Below, piece after piece: positions 22,894-32,338 of a stretch of DNA of 64,000 bases; position 1 is the first letter of the stretch; every line of letters starts with the position of its first letter. The position numbers were made by a program, and so were the translations under genes. The DNA comes from Strongylocentrotus droebachiensis (Eukaryota > Echinodermata > Echinoidea > Camarodonta > Strongylocentrotidae), in contig JAVYIG010001811.1 of the NCBI GenBank assembly GCA_035222895.1, forward strand, positions 124,001 to 188,000. The letters run 5' to 3'. The notes under the pieces are model-generated. The model searched no databases. It saw nothing but the letters and a program-made list of their open reading frames with translations, and was not told the DNA's origin.

Positions 22894-23654
22894 GTAGTAC
22901 TATTAATTCTAGTTCATGTACACGATGAAGCATTGTGATGTTCTTTAAACATCTATCAATTCTCTTTCCCGTCAGAAAATCCCAAGGTAAGAGTCTTTAA
23001 ACAATCGCTATTGGTCATTAAGTTTTCTTTGAGTATAGAAAGCAATCAAAAACTTTATGTTTTATGGTAGATCTTTTGAGCCTCAGTGCAGTTTTCAAAG
23101 GGATCAAATCGAAACTATTATACCAGAAAATGAGTATTTAAATGAGTCAGTAAGAAAGACGATGGGTCCTCGATGTCACGAATATATCGTTTAAAACTGA
23201 TTATGTGACTCCCCCCACACGTCCTTATTTACGCTGTATGTGTACTTTAAGGGTCTTGGATGTCATTTCTCTCCAGAATTATGATACTGCATACTTAATG
23301 AATCAGGCATAATCTGTAATTTGTATTTACTTATGTATTCATTTATATACACACATTTATCAACATTTCCAAGGTTGCCTAAAATAACGGCATGGCAATT
23401 TATTTGTTTTAATAAGCACGGGGGCCTAACTCAGTCCGAGGATTTCTCTTCAGTAGGGCCGTGCATACAGTTTTGTTGGGTTTTATTACATGCACATACA
23501 TCTCAAATTTCTTTTCTTTCTAATAAACACCCCATGACATCCCTGATAATAAATCATAAACACTACACATATGATACTACATTTACTATATTCCATATTG
23601 TCTACAACAATATTATTACTCTTTTCATAGCTGTTGTCTTCCATATCCGTATAC

Positions 23655-24780
23655 TTAGGCCCTTCTGTAAGAAAATACGAATGCTATAATGCTTACACCA
23701 TGGGCTATTGTTGATACTACCAGTACTGATATGAGATACGTTTCCATGGATACCGGTTTCTTATAGCTTCCTTCAGATATTGATAACTTATTATAAGCAT
23801 TTTACTTCCCCTGAGTAGAGACTCAATTTTGGCAGATCACACATTCTCTTGTAGAGATGCCATCCTGATTATTTGAATTTTATAATTCACCATGATGACT
23901 TTACACTGTTGATCTTCTCTTGAATTGTATACAGTTCTTGTGTCTTTAACACGTACCAACCAGTTAACCTACAAGTAAAGTAAAATAAGCCTAAAGTACT
24001 TCTTTCCACTCTCGTTTCTTTAGGAGAAGAAAAGGAGGAATAAATAAATAAATATTATGGATATATGTATGAATATAGGCCTATATAGGCCCTATATAAT
24101 ATGAAAGAAAAATGTTCATATTTTAATTTGTCCTATTTGTATGCATTGATACTAACAAAAAGCCCACTTTAATGTTTGCTTACAAATAGTGATAATGTGA
24201 TAAGATGTGTATGACAATTTACTTGAATGGATTGGAAATTCGGTTCAGGGGCGCCCCTGTACGATGTGTCTCAATTTAGTTTTTCTGACGTGTTTCTGAG
24301 TGGTCCAGCTAGGCACCGTGCGTTACAAAAAAAAAAAGATCATCGCGCACGCACGCCGAGTAGCCGAGAGGCCTGTTTCAAATCGGGCAAAGCTGGTTTT
24401 CCATGCAACCGAAAGTGGGCTGACCAGATTAAACTTATACAAAAGCAGAAACACGAAGTTGCAAACCATCCAGAGACTCCTAATAAATTGCGTTACTGAC
24501 TAATCAATTATGTCATTACAAATCTGTATTCTCAGTTTTGTTATGTATAACATATTTTCTTATAAAACTGAAGATATGGCGTATATATTCAATACTGAAT
24601 GAACGCCATTAAACTATTACCAACAACAACAACAACAACACGTACCAACAATATTGAACTTTCGTATTGTGGATGTTTTCGTAGATCAACACTTTCATTA
24701 GTGAGGACAATACTATTTGAGTGATCTTACTCTGCACTGCGGAGAAAGAAGCATTTTACTGTCTTTAATTATCTAAGCTA
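23655..24780 (-). pseudogene. Remnant R1: end of a C-like ectodomain plus short-tail transmembrane segment
   Basis: On the minus strand, 23655-23760 encodes a transmembrane stub ending LVVSTIAHGVSIIAFVFSY, then RRA and a stop. It is the same module as the C-terminus of M and as R2. Around 23830-23950 lies a degenerate match to the C/K segment just before the transmembrane helix (DEQCEVITVNF, QEGIS). A 676 bp retroposon splits this at 23961-24636, and C-like unit 3 sequence resumes to about 24780. Frames are broken. It lies just 3' of F, exactly as R2 lies 3' of H. Confidence 0.65.
23961..24636 (+). mobile_element. Retroposon insertion with 13 bp target duplication and CAA-repeat tail
   Basis: AACACGTACCAAC occurs at 23948-23960 and again at 24637-24649; the unsplit relative R2 has it once (near 32190). 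The insert ends in (CAA)n. A long target duplication with a simple-repeat 3' end indicates target-primed reverse transcription (SINE or LINE tail). A tRNA-like stretch near 24358-24400 (TAGCCGAGAGG, then TTTCAAATCGGG) loosely fits pol III A and B boxes, so a tRNA-derived SINE is possible. No reverse transcriptase is visible. Confidence 0.65.
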
Positions 24781-24821
24781 CCAGATGAATTCACATACAA
24801 ATCATCTTCTCTTGGGGATTC

Positions 24822-26900
24822 CTAACTAATATTGAGAATGCTCGCACTGTTCCCGTAGATGGGACCATCAACGAGGATATCTGAGTCTACACAATTTTCT
24901 GCAACACGATTTGTTTGATTCATTGCTATCCTCATATTTCTCCAGTCATCACCCATATGAGCTCTGTCTCCTTGGCCATCCTGCTTGGTAGCACCTCTGG
25001 ATGCTGCAGAGCGCTGGATCTTCTTGGTCTTTCGGCTCATGTCAGGTTTGGCGTAAAGAGCCTCCACGTTTACCATCGGTTTGACCGATACATCTTCCTG
25101 CGCATAAGTTGGTGTAACAGGGGTCCCTTCATTGATACTGTATGGACCCTTACAATCCTTTTGTCCATTGAATCGGAGGGCCCGATGCATGGGTGTCGAT
25201 AAAGGCCCGGTCACACAGGGAGGACGCATGGGGAACGCACGGCCAGCGCATTGGAAATTTGCGATTTGGGCCAGTGCGTTGTCGTTCGCTAGGCGTGCGT
25301 CATCATTCGTTACTCGTTCGTCGAGCGCGCTGGACCAACGCTGGACCAGCGCTATGCATGCGTCGTCATTCGCTGTGTGCGTCGGGATTTTTTGAGCATG
25401 CTCAAAAACGTGCGCCGAGCTCGACGCATGAATATACACGCCAAAGGCACGCCAGACATGCGTGGAGCGCGCTAGACCAGCGCCAGACATGCGTGGAGCA
25501 CACGCCCTGTATACGCACAGCGCGCTAGCTACACGCCGTGCATTTTGTGTCAGCTCGCTAGCTTTTCCAAAATTATGACAAAAGTTAGGCACACGTTCTT
25601 TTCCGATTTCCAATGCGCTGGCCGTGCGTCGTAGAACGCGGTGCATGCGTGGACCATTCGTCCAGCGCGCTAGCAACACGCTGTGCATTCGTGGAAGTTG
25701 TTATCATGTGCGCTCTGTGTGCGCCCTGTGTGCGCCCTGTGTGCGCCCTGTGTGCGCCCTGTATGCGTCCAGCGCGCTAGCAACACGCTATGCATTTGGT
25801 GTCAGTTAGCTGTAGCTTCGACAAAAGTTGGGCGCACGACAACGCACTGGCCAAAATTGCACATTTCCAATGCGCTGGCCGTGCGTTCCCCATGCGTCCC
25901 CTCTGTGTGACCGGGCCTTAACGACGGCAGATCTGCCATCTCATTTATCGAGGTGGAGCCATCAATATCATCCAGAGAACAATAAGTGATTTCCAGAGAT
26001 GGCCCACTCCCAACGACTGTACTTGGAAAGCGTGTGTTGCGGCTCTCTTCATCGTTGTGATTAGTTCCTTCCGAATTTTCGTGGCTGCGTCCTAACTTAC
26101 CAAGAAGTTCTGAAGAGGCAAAGTTTGCATCGCTGCAGTTTTTGGTGAGATGAGAAAAAGAGTTGTCCTCTTTCTTTACTATTGACCGAGAGGCAGAAAG
26201 GCTTGACTGACTGCGCCGACCAGCATGGAGGTAATCAAGCTTGGAATCACCAATTGGTGACCTGTCTGCTAGTGATTGATTTGAGACAGCCCCATGGAGT
26301 AGAAAAGCTTCACTAGGTTGAGATGTTTTGGTCAAAATAGTCGTCATTCCCAGGGATTCCGTGTTATCTACACCTACTGCAGTCTCTGAACTTCTTCGAA
26401 GATCCATCGTTTTATATTTTTTCGAAACTTGCCATAAAGTTTGGTAAAACAAATGCCAATGATGAATCCAAGTGCCGATGCTACTCCCGCGGAAATGGAG
26501 ACCCAAAAATTGTTTTCACCTTGGAAAAACATGTCTTCGAAAATATTACTCCAGGTGTCACCATGCCTGTAAAAGAAGCACCATGTCTAGTAGAAGTAGA
26601 AGGCATTGTAAGAGCTGTTACGTGGGCCGTCACAGTGAGGTTTTTGCATTGCAAATTTTCTTTTGGATGTGCTTGCCGTTGAGTCTTTTTGCTAGATTCC
26701 GCAAGAAAGACAACTTTACTAAACCGGCCGTCCAAGAAAACAAATTTTTCCATGCTATGCACAATCACATTTGAGTTATCATCCTCTTCTCCGTAAAAGA
26801 AAAAGATATTACGAATGTTAGACAAAGTACTATTTCTGTTACTTGGTATCGAGTATTTTCGCTAGATTTTCCGTTAATAATAATAATGATATGTCTTTGT
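24822..26900 (-). pseudogene. Locus F: 5'-truncated, frame-broken receptor split by a MITE
   Basis: This is a close relative of H. Unit 3 onward is recognisable (FFFYGEEDDNSNVIVHSMEK from about 26825), followed by a transmembrane segment in another frame (ISAGVASALGFIIGICF, about 26445-26515), a tail with EITYCSLDDI (about 25980) and, beyond a 716 bp Harbinger-like insertion, ALYAKPDMSRKTKK and PIYGNSA (24822-25200). Ectodomain units 1 and 2, the signal peptide and the proximal promoter are absent: sequence past about 26940 matches H only again far upstream (27000-27150 with 35360-35490). At least two frameshifts are present besides the truncation and insertion. Like H it lacks YDDPR. Confidence 0.85.
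25203..25918. mobile_element. Harbinger-like MITE, 716 bp, inserted in the tail-coding region of F
   Basis: The termini are AGGCCCGGTCACACAG and its inverted match CTGTGTGACCGGGCCT, with inverted similarity reaching about 90 bp inward. TAA flanks both sides (25200-25202, 25919-25921); intact relative H has a single TGA at that point (GTCGATGACGACGG), so a 3 bp TWA-type duplication of the PIF/Harbinger kind fits exactly. The GC-rich interior has many GCGCTGG/CGCGCTAG repeats and no transposase. The second copy at 56948-57691 is nearly identical. Confidence 0.85.
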
Positions 26901-28069
26901 TACCAAGGGTAGCGCCATCAGGATTCATACTGTTCTCCCTAAGGGCCCTGCAAAATGCTAAGTGAGTTCCAAATTAGTGGATAGTGGACATATAGGACCA
27001 CTCGAGATGTTTCAGCCACACCCCAGCCCGACTATAAACTGATCCCAAACAGACCGATTCCTGGTCATTAGGGGTATTTAGTGTCGGTTTGGTATCGGTA
27101 TGGACATTGACTGATGTATTAGACACACCCCTTATCTATAATTTCTCAATTATTCAATTAAATTCACTTTCCCAGGGGTACTATCCTTTCCCAATTAGAA
27201 CCTTTCGAAATGTATTTTCCCTTTATTTTCCCCTTTATGTGCGATTACACTTTAACCCTTATACTGCCAAAACGTTGCCCGCTCTTTCACGAGGAAATGC
27301 CATGTAGATGTACTATCGTCCGCTAAAGATTTAACCATGGCGTGTGATTGCGCATGCGTCGCACATCAAAGTTCCTGTTGGTTAAAAGGCCTAGAAACGG
27401 TAACACCCACTCTGTAACCAGGGAGACAGTTAAGGATGGACTCAAACGACGGACGTTGTTTTTATATTTCAAGTGGCTTAAAGAGCTTTCGTTATTGAAA
27501 TGCTTTATTCGATACTGGGTGTGAATAAAACAAAACCAAGATTTTCTTAATCACTTACCACTGTACAATTTGTCTAATGTCTGTTATTGTACTCCGTTTA
27601 AATATATATATATATCGGGAAACTTTATTTATCATTATCTGTCTTAGCCTATTATTCTTTTCTTAAAACTATGCTTAATGTATTTCATAGCAGGTTGTTA
27701 AACAACATAAAGAAATGGTAATTACAACAACCGGTGCAAACCATGCGACTGTGATTTTATTTAGAATTCAGATATATTAGTGGTGCCAAACAAATTGTAT
27801 CGATTATAGAATGTAATATACAACAAGATATTTTAGGCATAGGGTGAACATTCTCATTAGTATAAAAAAAATGAATAAAATATAAATCACTGCAATATTT
27901 TATAATCTTGTGAAAAGAATATACTCTTATAAATTTTGCGGAAGGCATTTTAAGATCTTTACAGTAAGAAAAAGATAGATAGATAGATAGGGAGAGGTAA
28001 AGATTAACTTATTACTTTTATTTCGGATCTATTGGTATTTTATATATTTATTCAAATATCTTAGTTAAC
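26901..28069. other. Spacer between F and G
   Basis: 27000-27150 resembles the distal upstream region of H (35360-35490, shared TCGGTTTGGTATCGGT and CACACCCCTTATCT), marking a deletion edge of F. The remainder shows no gene. Short tandem tracts (TATATATA near 27605; GATA repeats near 27970-27990) precede the 3' end of G. Confidence 0.6.
28047..28052 (-). terminator. AATAAA poly(A) signal of G
   Basis: An AATAAA hexamer on the gene strand about 18 nt past the G stop codon, within AT-rich sequence. Position fits a very short 3' UTR. Use is inferred. Confidence 0.4.
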
Positions 28070-30193
28070 TCAGAATGATGAATGACCCGATTCATCCATA
28101 CACATCATACCATCACAGTTTATTTCATCAGTGGGGTTCGCGACGCTGTTACTATAAATCTGACTGTTATTCACAACTGAATTCGAAGCGTTCCGATAAA
28201 AGTCATCACCAGGAACCCTCGGGTCATCATAATCTGATTCCAAAGCAACAGTTCTCTTGGTTTTTCGACTCATATCGGGTTTGGCGTAGAGCTCGTCAAC
28301 ATTTCTTGTGGGACCTGACCTGTTAACCGTCACATCGTGTCTTCCATCCTTTCGTTCTACCGATAATGCACACGGTCTCTCATTCCAAATGACATGGTTG
28401 TACGGGTCGGAATGATCTGTTTGTCCATCACTTGGGTGAGATGACGATTGAAAGGTCATCGGAGATGCTATCCCGTTGTTAGAAGGAGTAGCTTTGACAT
28501 CATCCAAAGAACAGTATGTACTGTCTTGAAACGGTGCACTTGGGATGAGTACAGTAGGTGGTGCGCTTCCAATCTGATTGATATCTGCAGTACCGGCAGA
28601 AGAGCGCTCTGTCTCGTGCAGACGCTGGTCTGAATGCCGATTCTTTACCTCATCATGCTCATGATTGTTTCCAGTATGGGCAATGGATCTGTTGTCCATT
28701 TGTCCAAAGTCACCTTGAAAGTAGCTGAGAGGTCCATGTCGACTTTCCTGACACACATGTATGATAGCATTACCCGTTCCATGCTGTTCCTCGACTGTGG
28801 TGTCATGTGATACGTCTCTCCTGGGTTGAGACCGCGCAGAAGAAATATTGGTCAGTTCAAGAGATTCCGTAGCATCATCACCAGCCACTGGGCTTGAATT
28901 AATTTCAACCTTGCGTTTTGGCTTCATGCAACGCTGGTAAAAACCTCGAATAATAATGAAGCACATACAAATTGTCAACGAAAATGCTATTGCTGATACT
29001 ACGGTCAAAGGAACAATATACGTATTTTCAATTTTGTTCGTGGTTGAATCTGTTAGCGTCATATAATTCGTAGTGACCCGAGTTTGATCTGTATTTTCCG
29101 AAATCATTGATATGGAAGCATTTCTTGAAACATTCAAACTGATAGTTTGACATTTCTTGCCATCTGTTGAGTTGCTTAACGGATTTCTGTCTGAAACCGA
29201 TGTGGTATAAATGTAATTTCCGAAATCCAAACTTCCAACGCCGTAGATTAGTAACGGGTTCGAGTCATTTCTCCCTTCAGCACAAACAAAGAGAATGCGT
29301 TCGGAAGCAAGTATGAAAACTTCTTCCATGAAATGTAGGGATATGAAATCGCCATCAGCTTTGTACCACCATGTAAAGAAAAAGTTTTTGTTTGCTGTGC
29401 AACATTGAAAAGTGACATTCTCGGTTATGGCATCTTGAATATTGTATTGTACTACAGGCGGGAACTTGCAAGTTTTTTCCTCATTTCGTTTCGGATGTGA
29501 AGTGACACATTTGACTGGCAAGGTTCTTCCATTAAATAAGTCTCGGGGATCGATGTAAACACTGAATTTGTTTGTGAGGTTGAATCGACCTTCAAAGTTC
29601 ACGTTTAGAGTATCATGTGTATAAAGCACCTGATTTTTCGCATCTAGAAGATGTGCTTGATCCCCTTCCATCACTTGCAGCCATTGGCATGTCATGTGTA
29701 TTTTCTTTCTTTCCTTGTTGAATATAGTCAAACAAGTAGGTTCTATATATTCAACAGTCAAATTCAGTATCAAAACTGTACAGAGGATCTGTGCACCATC
29801 ATATATTGAGATGACATGTTTCCCCATATCATTAATTTCGACGAAAGAAATGAATAGAGTAAGAGTACCATTAGTGTCCTCAATCAAATCATAACGTGTG
29901 ACATCAAAAGAAACGTTTCCTCCTGTGAACTCCAGAGTGCCATTGTGTCGCTTTTCCCACGTTGACTCTCCCTTGATCCACACCAGTGATTGAGTACTTT
30001 GTATTGGGGTATGGAGAGGAGGTATCATCAGCGAAACATTTCGTCCGTTCAATACGTGAACTAATTTGTCCAAGTCCAGCGGTCCATCACACCCCCATCC
30101 ATTATCCTCACAAAATGAGGACGGGTAAAGAGACAGCAAAATAAGAAAGAAATGTAAAGCCTTTATGAAGTCGGGTAAGCCTGTTAGAGACAT
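28070..30193 (-). CDS. Receptor G: intact intronless Ig-like type I receptor, 707 aa
   Basis: The signal peptide is about residues 1-28 (FIKALHFFLILLSLYPSSF). Family cysteines: C35, C138, C154, C169 (MTCQW), C229, C242, C264/C265, C304 and C348; NDMGKH replaces NDSGxH in unit 1. The transmembrane helix is about 393-415, followed by a basic stop-transfer (KPKRK). The tail has STYCSL (Y560, ITIM-like), PYNHV (Y598), LYAKPDMSRKTKR (Y636), YDDPRVPG (Y655), FYRN (Y666) and IYSNS (Y680). The C-terminal YMN site has become MCMD. This member is not part of the B-C-D duplication and has no close partner in the window. Confidence 0.9.
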   Translation of the reverse strand: MSLTGLPDFIKALHFFLILLSLYPSSFCEDNGWGCDGPLDLDKLVHVLNGRNVSLMIPPLHTPIQSTQSLVWIKGESTWEKRHNGTLEFTGGNVSFDVTRYDLIEDTNGTLTLFISFVEINDMGKHVISIYDGAQILCTVLILNLTVEYIEPTCLTIFNKERKKIHMTCQWLQVMEGDQAHLLDAKNQVLYTHDTLNVNFEGRFNLTNKFSVYIDPRDLFNGRTLPVKCVTSHPKRNEEKTCKFPPVVQYNIQDAITENVTFQCCTANKNFFFTWWYKADGDFISLHFMEEVFILASERILFVCAEGRNDSNPLLIYGVGSLDFGNYIYTTSVSDRNPLSNSTDGKKCQTISLNVSRNASISMISENTDQTRVTTNYMTLTDSTTNKIENTYIVPLTVVSAIAFSLTICMCFIIIRGFYQRCMKPKRKVEINSSPVAGDDATESLELTNISSARSQPRRDVSHDTTVEEQHGTGNAIIHVCQESRHGPLSYFQGDFGQMDNRSIAHTGNNHEHDEVKNRHSDQRLHETERSSAGTADINQIGSAPPTVLIPSAPFQDSTYCSLDDVKATPSNNGIASPMTFQSSSHPSDGQTDHSDPYNHVIWNERPCALSVERKDGRHDVTVNRSGPTRNVDELYAKPDMSRKTKRTVALESDYDDPRVPGDDFYRNASNSVVNNSQIYSNSVANPTDEINCDGMMCMDESGHSSF

Positions 30194-31887
30194 TGTACCG
30201 AATTTAATGTAAACGCTCTGATGTTTAACGAATATCAGGTAGCAGACATTAACTCAGTAGAGAGAAGAAGTGTAGAAAGAATAATCAAATTCTGGTGATA
30301 ATGCTGCAATGAAATGAATCCAGCTAGATTGGTCATATTTAGACTGGCTTCGCGCCGATATGCCTCTTAATAGCTTTATCAATTCCATCTAAGATCCTCA
30401 TGAAATATGAAGAGGTGAGAGTGATTAATTATAGCATTTAGAATTGTTTTAGTAACGCAATCATAGACGACTAGAATTTATGATGCAATCTAGAAGACTT
30501 AAACTCATTAATTTTGTCACTGTGGAGGTGGGGTCTCGTTAATAATGTCCCATCAAATTGCTATGGTCATTAAATATTTTGATTCTTTCTTACTGATAAC
30601 ATTACCACTTATCAACCAAACCCATTTCAAAACTATGGACTTGGTTTCCTCAAGTGTAAAGTGTCTCCTCAAGTTTCCTCAAGTCTAAATTGAATACAGT
30701 ACGTCCTTCAATCAAAATCAATAAAGACACATTCATTATCTTGATTGATATATGACTAGTACTTGTAATGAGAGCCCTCCCATGCTGAAACCAAAACTTC
30801 AGATATCTCCAAGGTTGAGTATTGTGCAGCCGTCATTCATAATTTACTGCGTTATTGCTTTATCTTTTATCTTTCAAGGCAACTTTTTTAATCATATTTT
30901 TATTCTGTGACTTCGCACAATTATGTTAAAACATATTCAAAATAGAATGCAATCTTTCATATTCAGCTTGTTTAACATGTTCATTTTTACCTAATACTTC
31001 TGATCATTTTGACATTTTAAAAACGCACATGGATTGTAATGGTCGTATTCCTTTAGTTATAGTGAAGATTACTAACAGTCCAGTTACGCTTGTAAATATC
31101 TAAGGCCCAAATAGTGACAACGATATCTCTTTTTCGGAATTACGCGAATTGTTTTGTAATTATGGTGAAGAGCCACATAGATTAGGTAAAGATGTTAATA
31201 CTATTTTGAACCCAAAGCTGGATAAATTTCTAAGATTAATTCAAAACCACCTTTATTGTTATAATGCCATATATCTTATTTTAAATTAGCTTATGTATGG
31301 AGACACCTTCATCCTGCAACATTGAAATATGCTTGGTTGTCTCACGATTGTAAAAGTGGAAATCGTTGTAGAATTATTGTGGAATCAGTAAGAGATGAAA
31401 TTAAAATAGTTTTCACTGAAAATGCGGGTTCAAGCTAGAGTCAAATATGGAAACTTTTGAAATTAGAGTTCATTGTAAGTTTATTGACATTCCCAGAAAG
31501 AAGAAAAAGAAAAGCATTTTACCAATTTTGTCCGCACAAATATCCTGACAATTAAGACTGAAAATACTTTTTCAAATAAATTGAATAAATATGTGATACA
31601 ACGTATTAAATACTGTACGTTAAATAGTACGAAGGAAACAGCCATTACAAAATTTCATACGTTTTTGGTCTTAAACATTTAACAGGTTTTAGGCGGGATT
31701 CGATAAAGATCCTCAAGTTTTCGTTAAAGCAACAATTATTCCGACACTCACCATTTTTCCAAGATTGCACCCCGTAATTTCTGTTATCCATTGTGATATA
31801 TTTTATATAAACTTCACATTATGATGCTATATTTATAATCTTTCACACTATCACCTCTCATGCCTGGTGTCTGCCGAACCTGTAAAC
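30194..31887. other. Spacer upstream of G with a decayed LINE piece
   Basis: Nearest G is its upstream region, without a GGGCGGAG element. Near 30650-30690 the motif TCCTCAAG is repeated three times. 30880-31560 is a LINE remnant. About 31740-31887 matches the sequence downstream of M (59130-59261), so homology with the short-tail module extends past the stop codon. Confidence 0.6.
30880..31560 (+). mobile_element. Decayed LINE fragment (AP-endonuclease domain)
   Basis: Plus-strand translation in pieces gives IPLVIVKITNSPVTLVNI, GPNSDNDISFF, VNTILNPKLDKFLRLI, WRHLHPATLKYAWLSHD and NRCRI. These match in order the NIYGPN, D-x-N-x-x-LNP-x-LD, LHP..TW and SRIDY blocks of the APE endonuclease of L1/Tx1-like LINEs. 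Stops and frame changes are present and there is no intact frame, so it is an old, inactive fragment. Confidence 0.7.
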
Positions 31888-32320
31888 TTAAGCCCTACTG
31901 TAAGAAAACACGAATGCTATGATGCTTACACCATGGGCTATGGTCGGTACTACCAGTACTGATATGAGCCACGTTTCCAAGGATACCGTTTTCTTGAAGA
32001 TTCCTTCAGATTTTGATGAGGTATATTAAGAGCAATTTCTGTCCCCTGAGTAGAGATACAGTTTTGGTAGATCACACTTTCTTTAGAGATGCCATCCTGA
32101 TTTATTGACGTCAGATCAAGACTTGTAGAATTCACCATGATGACTTTACCCTGTTGATCTTCTTTTGAACTGTATAAACTTTCTGCAACACGTACCAACA
32201 AAATTATACTGTCGTGTTGTGGATGTTTTCGTAGCTCAACATTTTCAATATTACGGAAAATGATCTATACTTCGCACTGCAGAGGTAGAATCAGATATAA
32301 AACATGTATCCATGGCTGCA
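31888..32320 (-). pseudogene. Remnant R2: C-like ectodomain end plus short-tail transmembrane segment
   Basis: A stop at 31888-31890 ends TWLISVLVVPTIAHGVSIIA followed by FVFSYSRA. Upstream in another frame (31950-32201) is a clear match to C/K before the helix: SSKEDQQGKVIMVNS and NQDGISKESVIYQN, against SREDEQCEVITVNF and NQEGISPESMIDQ. Still further 5' (to about 32320) a weak match to unit 3 continues, then H's 3' end begins. It is thus the tail end of a former C-like, short-tailed receptor onto which the H gene abuts. Confidence 0.7.
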
Positions 32321-32338
32321 TGTAGACCTGGACTCTCT

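Larger units (their letters stand above)
19970..23654. repeat. Gene-less array unit (delta): D-type spacers with the receptor gene deleted
   Basis: Order and orientation match the D unit. 19970-20600 matches 8105-8700, about 21390-21500 matches 9440-9540, 22000-22070 matches the tract before L (51640-51730), the TAC repeats at 22834-22893 match 10841, and 22920-23300 matches 13700-14560. Between 22910 and 22925 the sequence passes from the equivalent of the last D codons (TTCATGTACA) straight to sequence that lies about 540 bp upstream of D. The whole D-like coding region is missing, and no receptor codons remain. Confidence 0.75.

Noticed and set aside
23321-23689. 122-codon plus-strand frame
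   Set aside because: It crosses the unit spacer and ends in the antisense of remnant R1; homologous spacers at 14.6 and 56.3 kb do not keep it open.
24350-24405. Possible tRNA gene
   Set aside because: Only loose A- and B-box matches and no cloverleaf that I can fold; it sits in a retroposon, so at most it is a tRNA-derived SINE head.
25132-25528. Overlapping open frames in both strands of the GC-rich 25.2-25.9 kb and 56.9-57.7 kb segments
   Set aside because: They lie in the internal repeats of the Harbinger-like MITE; the open frames come from stop-poor GC-rich repeats on both strands and encode no transposase.
30880-31560. Host gene with an endonuclease domain
   Set aside because: The blocks match LINE APE endonuclease, but stops and frame changes break it throughout and no promoter or partner exon is seen.
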